A program made the position numbers and the translations under genes. The notes under the pieces are model-generated. The model was not told where the DNA came from and did no database searches. It saw only the letters and a program-made list of their open reading frames with translations. Shown here piece by piece: positions 17,749 through 27,207 of a stretch of 64,000 bases of DNA (the first letter of the stretch is position 1; each line of letters starts with the position of its first letter). The DNA comes from Frondihabitans sp. PAMC 28766 (GTDB lineage Bacteria; Actinomycetota; Actinomycetes; Actinomycetales; Microbacteriaceae), in NCBI RefSeq assembly GCF_001577365.1, contig NZ_CP014513.1:3844001-3908000 (forward strand), in the 5' to 3' direction.

Positions 17749-20738
17749 TACTTCGACTCGGGAGGCGAGGTGGTCGGGTTGCCGGTCTTCTTCGCCGGAG
17801 CCTTGCGCGTCGCCGCAGTCTTCGTCGTGGTCGCCTTCGCGGCCGTCGTCTTTGCAGCCGTCGCCTTCGCAGCCGTCGCCTTCGCGGGCGACTTCTTGGC
17901 AACAGGCTTCTTCGCCGCGGCCTTCTTGGCGGCAGGCTTCTTGACGGGGCCCTTGGCACGCTTGTCGGCGATCAGCTGCACGGCGCGATCGAAGTCCACG
18001 TCGTCGACGGTCTCGCCGCGCGGGATCGTCGCGTTCGTCTCGCCGTCGGTGACGTAAGCGCCGAAGCGGCCGTCTTTGATCTTGATCGCCTTGCCGCTGA
18101 CCGGGTCAGGGGCCTCGAACTCCTTGAGGGCACTCGAGGCGCGCCTCGCGCCGTACTTCGGCTGGGCGTAGAGCTCGAGAGCGCCGGGAAGGTCGATCGT
18201 GAAGATCTGGTCTTCGTCGGTCAGCGACCGGGTGTCGACGCCCTTCTTCAGATACGGGCCGTAGCGGCCGTTCTGGGCCAGGATCTCCTCGCCCGACTCC
18301 GGGTCGGCGCCCACCGTGCGCGGCAGGTCGAGCAGTCTGAGCGCGGTCTCGAAGTCGACGGCGTCGACGCTCATCGACTTGAAGAGGGAGGCGGTGCGCT
18401 CTTTAGGAAGCACCGACTTCTTCGCTGGCGCCTTCTTGGCAGGGGCCTTCGCTGCGGCGGCCTTCTTCGGCGGCGCTTTCGTCAGGGTCGTCCCGCCCTC
18501 GGCGGAAGCGGCGACGGCAGCAGCCGTCTCGGCGACCTCCGCAGGCGCGTCGATGATCTCACCGGTCTCGGCGTCGACCGCGATGTCGGGTTCGGCCTCG
18601 GGCGTGCGCTCGGTCACATAGGGGCCGAAGCGACCGTCTTTGACGACGACCTCCTTGCCCGAGTCGGGATTGACACCCAGCACCCGGTCGCCGATCACCG
18701 GCGCGTCCATGAGCTCGCGGGCCTTGGCAGGTGTGAGCTCGTCGGGGGCGAGGTCTTCGGGCACGTTCACACGACGCGGAGTCTCCGGGTCGTCGCCGGG
18801 CGCTTCGAGGTAGGGGCCGTACCGGCCGATCCGCAGCGTGATGCCTTCGCCGAGCGGGATCGAGTTGATGTCGCGCGCATCGATCTCGCCGAGGTTGTCG
18901 ATCACCTTGCGGAGGCCTCGGTGGGTCTCGTTGCCGAAGTAGAAGCCGTTGAGCCAGTCGACCCGGTCCGCCTCGCCGCCCGCGATGAGGTCGAGGTCGT
19001 CTTCCATGCTGGCGGTGAAGTCGTACTCGACGAGGTCGCCGAAATACTCTTCGAGCAGCCGGACCACCGAGAAGGCGATCCAATTGGGCACGAGAGCCGT
19101 GCCACGCGGCGTGACGTACCCGCGGTCGACAATGGTCGACATGATCGCCGCGTACGTCGAGGGGCGACCGATGCCGAGCTCTTCGAGTGTCTTGACCAGG
19201 CTGGCCTCGGTGTAGCGCGGCGGAGCGCTGGTGTCGTGCCCCTTCGCCTCGACGTCGTCGACGGCGAGAGCCTGGCCCTCGGTGAGAACGGGCAGCTTCG
19301 CGTCGGCCGGGGCGGCGTCCGCGGCGTGCCGGTCCTCGTCCTGACCCTCTTCGTAGGCGGAGAGGAACCCCCGGAAGGTGATCACGGTGCCGGTGGCGAC
19401 GAATTCGGCGATCGTGCCGCCGATGGTCGCGCCAGGGGTGATGCCGGTGACCGGCTGAGCCGTGGTGGCTGCGACGACGACCGAGGCCGTCGACCCCTTG
19501 GCGTCGGCCATCTGCGAGGCGACAGTGCGCTTCCAGATGAGGTCGTAGAGCTTCCAGTCGTTGCCGCGCAGCGTGCTCTCGAGCTCGGTCGGCGTCTTGA
19601 AGGTGTCGCCCGAGGGGCGGATCGCCTCGTGGGCCTCCTGGGCGTTCTTGCTCTTGCCGCTGTACATCCGTGCCTTGTCGGGCACGGTGTCATTGCCGTA
19701 GAGGCGCTTGGCCTGCGAGCGCGCCGCGTCGATCGCCTGCTGGGACAGGTTGGGCGAGTCGGTGCGCATATAGGTGATGTAGCCGTTCTCGTAGAGCGAC
19801 TGCGCGACGCTCATCGTCTGTCGGGCCGAGAACCGGAGCTTGCGCGCGGCCTCCTGCTGCAGTGTCGACGTCGTGAACGGGGCGGCGGGCCGACGCGTGT
19901 ACGGCTTCGACTCGACCGACTGCACGACTGCCGTGACGTCGGGGCGGTAGAGCGCCTCGGCGAGGGCCTGCGCGGTCTCGGCGTCGAGGGTGGTCGCCTC
20001 GCCCTTGAGATTGCCCCGATCGTCGAAGTCGCGGCCCGACGAGATGCGCGAGCCGTTGACGCGCACGAGACGTGACGGGAAGGGAGAGCGCTCGGCGGTC
20101 GGCGAGAAGATCGCTGCGAGGTCCCAGTAGGACGCCGAGACGAAGGCGAGGCGTTCGCGCTCGCGGTCGACGACGAGTCGTGTGGCCGCCGACTGGACGC
20201 GCCCGGCGGACAGGCCGGGGCCCACCTTGCGCCAGAGCACCGGCGAGACCTCGTAGCCGTAGAGGCGATCGAGGATGCGACGGGTCTCTTGCGCGTCGAC
20301 GAGCGCCGTGTCGAGCTCGCGCGTGTTCTCCTGGGCCTTCTGAATGGCGTCTTTGGTGATCTCGTGGAAGACCATGCGCTTGACCGGCACCTTGGGCTTC
20401 AGCTCTTGCAGCAGGTGCCACGCGATGGCCTCGCCCTCGCGGTCTTCATCTGTTGCGAGGTAGAGCTCGTCGGCGTTCTTGAGGGCGCGCTTGAGGTCGG
20501 CGACGGTCTTCTTCTTGGCATCGGAGACGACGTAGTAGGGCTCGAAGCCGTTCTCGACGTCGACCGAGAACTTGCCGAGCGAGCCCTTCTTCAGCTCGGC
20601 CGGCAGGTTCTTGGGCTCGACGAGGTCGCGGATGTGGCCGACGGACGCCAGCACTTCGTAACCGCTGCCCAGATACTGGCCGATCGTCTTCGCCTTGGCG
20701 GGCGACTCGACGATGACCAGCTTCTTCGTGCCTGGCAC
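17748..20738 (-). CDS. topA: DNA topoisomerase I
   Basis: Type IA topoisomerase that relaxes negative supercoils. GTG 20738 is chosen because AAGGAG lies just upstream and the protein begins PGTKKLVIVESPAKAKTI, the Toprim start. 996 residues. Toprim acidic motif DEDREGEAIAWHL; active-site tyrosine in YITYMRTDSPNLSQ; then several C-terminal repeat modules (GRYGPYL, GRFGPYV, GRFGAYV). The tail is Lys/Ala/Pro-rich (units such as PAKKAAAKKP and AKATAAK), the DNA-binding tail known from actinobacterial TopA in place of zinc fingers. First gene of topA-tmk-holB. Confidence 0.95.
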   Translation of the reverse strand: MPGTKKLVIVESPAKAKTIGQYLGSGYEVLASVGHIRDLVEPKNLPAELKKGSLGKFSVDVENGFEPYYVVSDAKKKTVADLKRALKNADELYLATDEDREGEAIAWHLLQELKPKVPVKRMVFHEITKDAIQKAQENTRELDTALVDAQETRRILDRLYGYEVSPVLWRKVGPGLSAGRVQSAATRLVVDRERERLAFVSASYWDLAAIFSPTAERSPFPSRLVRVNGSRISSGRDFDDRGNLKGEATTLDAETAQALAEALYRPDVTAVVQSVESKPYTRRPAAPFTTSTLQQEAARKLRFSARQTMSVAQSLYENGYITYMRTDSPNLSQQAIDAARSQAKRLYGNDTVPDKARMYSGKSKNAQEAHEAIRPSGDTFKTPTELESTLRGNDWKLYDLIWKRTVASQMADAKGSTASVVVAATTAQPVTGITPGATIGGTIAEFVATGTVITFRGFLSAYEEGQDEDRHAADAAPADAKLPVLTEGQALAVDDVEAKGHDTSAPPRYTEASLVKTLEELGIGRPSTYAAIMSTIVDRGYVTPRGTALVPNWIAFSVVRLLEEYFGDLVEYDFTASMEDDLDLIAGGEADRVDWLNGFYFGNETHRGLRKVIDNLGEIDARDINSIPLGEGITLRIGRYGPYLEAPGDDPETPRRVNVPEDLAPDELTPAKARELMDAPVIGDRVLGVNPDSGKEVVVKDGRFGPYVTERTPEAEPDIAVDAETGEIIDAPAEVAETAAAVAASAEGGTTLTKAPPKKAAAAKAPAKKAPAKKSVLPKERTASLFKSMSVDAVDFETALRLLDLPRTVGADPESGEEILAQNGRYGPYLKKGVDTRSLTDEDQIFTIDLPGALELYAQPKYGARRASSALKEFEAPDPVSGKAIKIKDGRFGAYVTDGETNATIPRGETVDDVDFDRAVQLIADKRAKGPVKKPAAKKAAAKKPVAKKSPAKATAAKATAAKTTAAKATTTKTAATRKAPAKKTGNPTTSPPESK

Positions 20739-21007
20739 GGGACTCCTTGAATGATGGAAAGGACTGCCTGCGAACTGCGCAGACGGTTTGGAGACCGGAA
20801 ATCGAAGGGGATCGAAAGAGGCGGAGCGTGAGGCCCGACCTCGGGCGACCTGAGTTTCGACGACGCGGTCGACAGGTGCCCGACGGCTTCGTCGCCCTGG
20901 CGATCGGTGAGATCGCTCGTTGCCGGTGCACCCGACAGGCACACCATACACACACCAGGCCCGGGTCTCGCTCTTCATTTCTAGGAACACACCTTGAGGC
21001 CCCGGTG
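20739..21007. promoter_or_regulatory. topA upstream region, no defined promoter
   Basis: 269 bases between the topA start and the end of the tad cluster. It carries the topA ribosome-binding site (AAGGAG on the minus strand near 20745) but no ORF. A TATGGT hexamer (minus strand, near 20947) is a weak -10 candidate. Confidence 0.3.
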
Positions 21008-21340
21008 TCACGAGGGCGGCCGGCCGGCCGTCGCGGTGGCCCCGACGGGCACCGGAGAGCCGATCGAGGCCGCTCTGACGGTGACGCTCGAGCCGCTCGC
21101 CCGACAGCCGACGAGGCGCACCCGATTCGCCTCGGCGACCACGGCCGCCTCGGCGCAAGGGTCACCCGAGCGACGCCCGGCGGCGGTGTCGGCTGCCACC
21201 AGGGCGGCGGCATCGGCCGACGCTGCGACTCGGTGCCGTTCGACCAGGAGACTCGCCGCGAACGCCGCAGCGGCGACCACGAAGAGCAGGAGAGCGATGA
21301 TCGCCACGCCGACGACGGTCGCCGTGCCCCGCTCGCCCAC
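21008..21340 (-). CDS. TadE-like pseudopilin family protein (Rv3654c-like)
   Basis: Small membrane protein of the Tad secretion neighbourhood. From GTG 21340 it has 110 residues: a GERGTATVVGVAIIALLLFV start, i.e. a prepilin-like glycine followed by a hydrophobic helix, then RVAASADAAALVAADTAAG typical of this actinobacterial family, and two cysteines. The frame is open further upstream, but that part is a shadow of tadE. It begins 17 bases after the tadE stop. Likely a minor pilin or assembly protein; role inferred from context. Confidence 0.78.
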   Translation of the reverse strand: MGERGTATVVGVAIIALLLFVVAAAAFAASLLVERHRVAASADAAALVAADTAAGRRSGDPCAEAAVVAEANRVRLVGCRASGSSVTVRAASIGSPVPVGATATAGRPPS

Positions 21341-21356
21341 TGAGCCGCGCCGCGCC

Positions 21357-21689
21357 TCACCCTCCGCCGCTCGCCGCACAGCTGCGAGCCGAGAGCGGGA
21401 CCACGCCGGACAGGGGACCGAGGTCGGCGGACCGGTCGAGGCGGACGCAGGTGAGCGCCCCGCGCTCGACCGAGACACTGGCCCCGTCGGCGAGCGCCGC
21501 GCGTGCCTCGGCGGCGACCCGCCCGTCTCCCCTCCCCTCGGCGCGGGCCACGATGCCGGCTGCATCGGCGAGCCTGATCGCCTGGGCGGCGACGCCGATC
21601 GCACCGACCCCCGCGGCGATGACGAGGAGAAGAGAAGGAACGACGAGCGCGAACTCGACGGTGACACTGCCACGATCCGAACCCGTCAT
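21357..21689 (-). CDS. tadE: TadE-family pseudopilin
   Basis: 110 residues. It starts MTGSDRGSVTVEFALVVPSL, the TadE pattern with Glu at position +5 of the mature prepilin and one N-terminal membrane helix. The remainder is an extracytoplasmic domain of about 75 residues. ATG overlaps the stop of the flp-like gene by four bases. Together with TadA and the TadBC protein it should form the pilus assembly machine. No prepilin peptidase is in this window. Confidence 0.82.
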   Translation of the reverse strand: MTGSDRGSVTVEFALVVPSLLLVIAAGVGAIGVAAQAIRLADAAGIVARAEGRGDGRVAAEARAALADGASVSVERGALTCVRLDRSADLGPLSGVVPLSARSCAASGGG

Positions 21690-21898
21690 CCGATCGTGAG
21701 TGCTTTGTGCACGAGGTCGGTCAAGATGCCCTGGACGGCCCCGGAGCGCATCACCGCCACCAGGGCGCCGGCGAAAGCCACCGCCGCCATGATCACGATC
21801 GCGTACTCGGCGGTGACCGCGCCGCGGTCGTCACCGAGGCCGCGCAGCAGCCGGTGGTGCTGAAGGCGGTCGTGCATAAGAGAGGTAGGAAATGTCAT
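21686..21898 (-). CDS. Flp-type pilin / DUF4244 protein
   Basis: 70 residues: N-terminal leader of about 25, then DDRGAVTAEYAIVIMAAVAFAG, the cleavage site (Gly-Ala) with Glu at +5 and Tyr at +6 as in Flp pilins, and a single hydrophobic helix. This is the actinobacterial small pilin that follows tadC. It lies 82 bases after the TadBC-like gene and overlaps tadE by four bases. Confidence 0.83.
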   Translation of the reverse strand: MTFPTSLMHDRLQHHRLLRGLGDDRGAVTAEYAIVIMAAVAFAGALVAVMRSGAVQGILTDLVHKALTIG

Positions 21899-21980
21899 CG
21901 GAGCCTTTCGTCGGTGGGCTTTCAGTGTTGCGATCCTGCTCGGGGCCGTGGGCCCCGATTCCGGATCTGTGGAGAACTCG

Positions 21981-22985
21981 TCAGAAACCCAGCCCTGTGG
22001 AGGACAGGAGTGCCACGACCATCGGCACGACCGCCACGGCGACGAGGGCCGGCAGGATGCAGAGCCCCAGCGGAAGCATCAGCGCGACTCCCAGCCGCTC
22101 GGTCGCCATCGCGGCCCGGGCTCGGGCGTCGCGGCGGCATTCGGTGGCTGCCGAGTGCAAGAGCTCTGCTGCGGGCACGCCGGCCGTCTCGGAGAGGTGG
22201 GCGATCTCGTCGACTCGGGCCGTGGCATCCTGCCGCCCCGCCTGGCGCGGGCAGTGTGCGTCGAGGGCCGCGCGCACCCGGTCGCGGGCTGCCGGCCAGG
22301 CTCCGCCGCCGGCGAGCGCCACTGCCAGCAGCTCGAGCTCGAGACCCGGCACGGCGTCGGCCGGCCGAGCGGAGCGGACCAGCCGGGAGTTCCACGCTCG
22401 CGCGGTGAGCACGAGGGCGGCGGCGACCGCGAGCAGCAGCCAGCCCGTGGGGCGGAGGAGCACGCCGATGGTGTCGAAGCCGAGAAAGGCGCCGAGCAGG
22501 ACCCCGACGGCGGGCAGCGCCAGCACGATCCGGCCCGTGGCGGTCGGGCCGGCCAGGGCGACGTCGGCATCGCGCTGAGCCTCGGCGAGGGCTCGCAGCG
22601 AGCGAGCGACCGAGCGGAGGCTCGGCGCGAGCGGGCTGCCGCTCTCTTCGGCCACCTGCCACGCGGCGCCGGCCTGACGCCACGCGGCAGATCCGGCTGC
22701 CACCGACACGGCCGCCCCCAGCCCATCCGTCGCCGCGCCTTCTGCCGCGAGGGCGGGGCCGCCTCGCTCGCCCCGCGCGAGCGCCGCCGCCATGCGGAGC
22801 GCGCGCTGTGCGGTGTCGACTTCGCCCGCCGCCGCGGCACCGTCCCCGACGTGCCGCCATGCCGCCGCCGGGCCGACACCGGCTTCGAGCAGGATCGCCA
22901 CGCGCTCGAGCGCATTCGCGGCGCCACCGGCACCCGCTCGACCACCACGATCTCCGCCACGACGCCCCACCTCACCCCTCCGCAT
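21981..22985 (-). CDS. tadC: Type II secretion F-domain protein, TadB/TadC-like (apparently combined)
   Basis: Inner-membrane platform protein of the Tad pilus machine. The 334 residues show two T2SF-like parts: an N-terminal one (LLEAGVGPAAAWRHVGD, then AEESGSPLAPSLRSVARSL) with two membrane helices, and a C-terminal one (LLAVALAGGGAWPAARDRV, then LSETAGVPAAELLHSAA) ending in hydrophobic helices. Related loci usually carry separate tadB and tadC genes; here one gene stands for both. The ATG overlaps the tadA stop by 14 bases. Confidence 0.8.
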   Translation of the reverse strand: MRRGEVGRRGGDRGGRAGAGGAANALERVAILLEAGVGPAAAWRHVGDGAAAAGEVDTAQRALRMAAALARGERGGPALAAEGAATDGLGAAVSVAAGSAAWRQAGAAWQVAEESGSPLAPSLRSVARSLRALAEAQRDADVALAGPTATGRIVLALPAVGVLLGAFLGFDTIGVLLRPTGWLLLAVAAALVLTARAWNSRLVRSARPADAVPGLELELLAVALAGGGAWPAARDRVRAALDAHCPRQAGRQDATARVDEIAHLSETAGVPAAELLHSAATECRRDARARAAMATERLGVALMLPLGLCILPALVAVAVVPMVVALLSSTGLGF

Positions 22986-24063
22986 CGACCTGCAGCCGAC
23001 CGGACGCGTCGAGCGTGAACGAGGCGAGCCCCGCGATCCTCCGCACCGTCCCTCCTCTGTCGCCCGGCACCGCCTCGAGATGCAGCACCGCGTCGAAGGC
23101 GCTGACGGCCTGCCGGGCGACCGACTCGGGCGTCAGACCGGCGAGCGCCCCGAGAGCTTCGAGCCGGGCCGGGACCGCGTCGAGTCCGTTAGCGTGCAGA
23201 GTGCCCGCGCCCCCGTCGTGCCCGGTGCTGAGGGCCGAGAGCAGCTCGCGGATCTCAACGCCCCGGCACTCCCCCACGACGAGCCGATCGGGCCGCATGC
23301 GCAGGGCCTCGCGCACGAGCCGGGCGAGGTCGATCCGCCCCGCGCCCTCCAGGTTGGCCTGCCGCGTCTCGAGGGCGACGACGTGCGGATGGTCGACCCG
23401 CAGTTCGGCCACGTCTTCGATGGTGACGATCCGCTCCGTCGGTGGCGCGCCGCTCAGAAGGGCTGCCAGAAGAGTGGTCTTGCCGGTGCCGGCCGCACCC
23501 GTGATCAGCAGGTTCGCTCGGCGCGCGACGAGCCGCTCGACGACCTCGCGATCGACGAACGAGAAGTACCGGCCGTCGTCGAGATCGTCCAGCCGCAGGA
23601 TGCCGACCCGAGGGGCCCGGACCGACAGCACGGTGCCGTCGCGCGCCACGGGCGGCAGCACGACGTGCACTCGCAGACCGTCGGCGAGGCGCACGTCGGC
23701 GCACGGGGTGGCCTCGTCGACGTGGCGGCCGCCGAGAGCCACGAGGCGGACAGCCAGCCGACGCACCTCGTCGGGCTCGAGCCGGAGCGCCAGGAGAGGC
23801 TCGACGCCGCAGCCGCGGACCACCCAGACGTCTCCGGCCGCATTCACGAACGCGTCGGTGACCGCCGGGTCGGCCAGGATCCGCGCGAGCGGCCCGAACT
23901 GATCGGGCACCGACCGCTGCGCGAGGACCTGTACCCCGTTCGACTCGTCTGTACCCCGGCTATTCGCGGTCGCGCGAGAGCCGCCGACGACGAATGCCCC
24001 TGACGGTGCCGTGTCGGTGAGGTGGGCGAATGGGCGGGACCGGGGCGCTGGCGTGCAGATCAT
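22972..24063 (-). CDS. tadA: Tad secretion ATPase TadA/CpaF
   Basis: Hexameric traffic ATPase that powers pilus assembly. From ATG 24063 the protein has 363 residues. Walker A is LLITGAAGTGKTTLL; the Asp box and Walker B region follow (IVTIEDVAELRVDHPHV and DRLVVGECRGVEIRELLSAL); and the C-terminal motif STGHDGGAGTLHAN is diagnostic for CpaF-type enzymes. First gene of the locus tadA-tadBC-flp-tadE-tadE-like. The ssd gene that precedes tadA in some actinobacteria is not found. Confidence 0.9.
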   Translation of the reverse strand: MICTPAPRSRPFAHLTDTAPSGAFVVGGSRATANSRGTDESNGVQVLAQRSVPDQFGPLARILADPAVTDAFVNAAGDVWVVRGCGVEPLLALRLEPDEVRRLAVRLVALGGRHVDEATPCADVRLADGLRVHVVLPPVARDGTVLSVRAPRVGILRLDDLDDGRYFSFVDREVVERLVARRANLLITGAAGTGKTTLLAALLSGAPPTERIVTIEDVAELRVDHPHVVALETRQANLEGAGRIDLARLVREALRMRPDRLVVGECRGVEIRELLSALSTGHDGGAGTLHANGLDAVPARLEALGALAGLTPESVARQAVSAFDAVLHLEAVPGDRGGTVRRIAGLASFTLDASGRLQVDAEG

Positions 24064-24220
24064 GCTCGACGGTAGAGCCGAAGCCCTGGTCGTAGACGGT
24101 TCTGCACACCCCCGCGCCCGGGACGGTGCGGATGTCGGCCCTGTGGAGGACATGACGTGTGGCCCGACCGCACGGACACTATTCGACACCTGTCGCAGTG
24201 GCCCGAGCGCCAGGGCGGTT

Positions 24221-24319
24221 AAAAAGAGAGGGGCGGCACCTGTTGGGGGGAACGGGTGCCGCCACGGCGACGCGTGATTGGGGGAATCGAGTGCGTCGCC
24301 AGTCGGAACAAGTCCGACT
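24221..24319 (-). ncRNA. 6C RNA (actinobacterial small RNA with C-rich hairpin loops)
   Basis: Read on the minus strand, two hairpins carry pure-C loops. The first (24300-24266) has stem GGCGACGC/GCGTCGCC plus GATT/AATC around CCCCC. The second (24261-24232) has a 13-base stem GGCGGCACCCGTT/AACAGGTGCCGCC around CCCCCC and is followed by CTCTCTTTTT, an intrinsic terminator. A third small stem AGTCGGA/TCCGACT leads at the 5' end (24319-24301). This matches the 6C motif described in actinobacteria, whose mycobacterial copy also lies near the tad locus as I recall. Ends are estimated from the promoter and U tract. Confidence 0.85.
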
Positions 24320-24325
24320 CGAATG

Positions 24326-24353
24326 AGTGTACCCCAAAGCGACGCCTGCGCAA
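24326..24353 (-). promoter_or_regulatory. Promoter of the 6C RNA
   Basis: Minus strand: -35 TTGCGC (24353-24348), 16-base spacer, -10 TACACT (24331-24326). A purine start at about 24318-24319 is at the expected distance. One of the clearest vegetative-type promoters in the window. Confidence 0.65.
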
Positions 24354-24449
24354 GGAATCGCAACGTGGGAATCTGCAGAGTTCTCATTGCGGCTATACGC
24401 TCGAGTCGGGCCGACCAACGGCCCACGCAATGACGCGGAAGGACGCCCC
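24354..24449. promoter_or_regulatory. acs upstream region
   Basis: Divergent control region between the 6C RNA promoter and acs. TATACG/TACGCT near 24394-24401 is a possible acs -10. The acs ribosome-binding site GGAAGGA lies at 24437-24443. Confidence 0.35.
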
Positions 24450-26426
<1,977 letters not shown>

Positions 26427-26438
26427 GCGTGACCCGAA

Positions 26439-26500
26439 CCCTTACCTTTTCGGCTCGTCCTGGCCTCCTGAAAGGCCAGATCGCGCCGAAAAGGTAAGGG
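26439..26500. terminator. Long-arm inverted repeat, copy 2 (probable bidirectional terminator)
   Basis: Perfect 16-base arms: CCCTTACCTTTTCGGC (26439-26454) and GCCGAAAAGGTAAGGG (26485-26500). A second perfect stem TGGCCT/AGGCCA (26461-26478) sits inside. It lies between the convergent acs and ridA stops. The T4 and A4 tracts within the arms would serve either direction. Copy 1 is at 7937-7996. Confidence 0.7.
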
Positions 26501-26524
26501 TGGGCCCGGTAAGGGCGGGCCTCC

Positions 26525-26998
26525 TCAGTCCTCCACCTCGAGGACGAGTTCGACCTCGACGGGCGAATCCAGAGGCAGGGCGGCCACGCCCACCGCACTG
26601 CGGGCGTGGGCGCCCTTGTCGCCGAAGATCTGGGCGAGCACGTCGGAGGCGCCGTTGATGACACGCGGCTGGCCCGAGAACGACGGGTCGGAGGCGACGA
26701 AGCCGACCACCTTGACCACGCGCACGACGCGGTCGAGCGTGCCGAGCACCGAGCTCGCAGCGGCGAGGGCGTTGAGGGCCGACTGGCGCGCCAGATCCTG
26801 CGCCAGAGCGGGTGAGACCAGACCGTCGCCGTCGCCCACCTTGCCCGTGGCAGGCAGTACGCCGTCGACGAAGGGCAGCTGCCCGGAGGTGTAGACGGTG
26901 CCGCGCGAGTACACGGCGGGCACGTAGGATCCGGCGGGCGCAGCCACCGGGGGCAGCGTCAGACCCAGCTCGGCCAGGCGCGTCTCGACCCCGGTCAC
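26525..26998 (-). CDS. RidA family protein (Rid / YjgF-like)
   Basis: 157 residues from GTG 26998. Rid proteins hydrolyse reactive enamine/imine intermediates of amino-acid metabolism. Visible family features are VYSRGTVYTSGQLPFVDG near the N-terminus and the C-terminal active-site segment GAHARSAVGVAALPLDSPVEVELVLE (landmark ARSAVG, with the conserved Arg). The GTG overlaps the DUF4177 stop by four bases, so both are one transcript. The pairing DUF4177-RidA beside a PBP gene recalls the order near mycobacterial ponA2. Confidence 0.85.
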   Translation of the reverse strand: MTGVETRLAELGLTLPPVAAPAGSYVPAVYSRGTVYTSGQLPFVDGVLPATGKVGDGDGLVSPALAQDLARQSALNALAAASSVLGTLDRVVRVVKVVGFVASDPSFSGQPRVINGASDVLAQIFGDKGAHARSAVGVAALPLDSPVEVELVLEVED

Positions 26999-27156
26999 TT
27001 CGAGCCCTCGACCGGGCGCTTGAGGTAGGCCACGAGTCCACCCTCGGCCCCCTGGAGGACCGACACGAGCTCCCACCCCTCCGACCCGAAGTTGTTCAGG
27101 ATCGCTGTCGTGTTGTGGTTGATGAGGGGGGCTGTGAAGTACTCCCAGAGGACCAT
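26995..27156 (-). CDS. Small DUF4177 family protein
   Basis: 53 residues beginning MVLWEYFTAPLINHNTTAI and containing the typical NNFGSEGWELVSVLQG. Function unknown; the family is a short conserved cytoplasmic protein. It is translationally coupled to ridA (GTGA overlap) and divergent from the PBP gene, with only 51 bases between the starts. The whiB gene usually found here in relatives is absent. Confidence 0.8.
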   Translation of the reverse strand: MVLWEYFTAPLINHNTTAILNNFGSEGWELVSVLQGAEGGLVAYLKRPVEGSK

Positions 27157-27195
27157 ATTCGGTGTCCGTTCAGTAAGGCGGTGCGGTCGATCACT

Positions 27196-27207
27196 TACCC
27201 TGATCTT
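27196..27207 (+). promoter_or_regulatory. Candidate leaderless -10 for the PBP gene
   Basis: TACCCT (27196-27201) is six bases before the ATG at 27208 and there is no Shine-Dalgarno sequence. This is the arrangement of leaderless actinobacterial transcripts that begin at the start codon. Confidence 0.4.
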
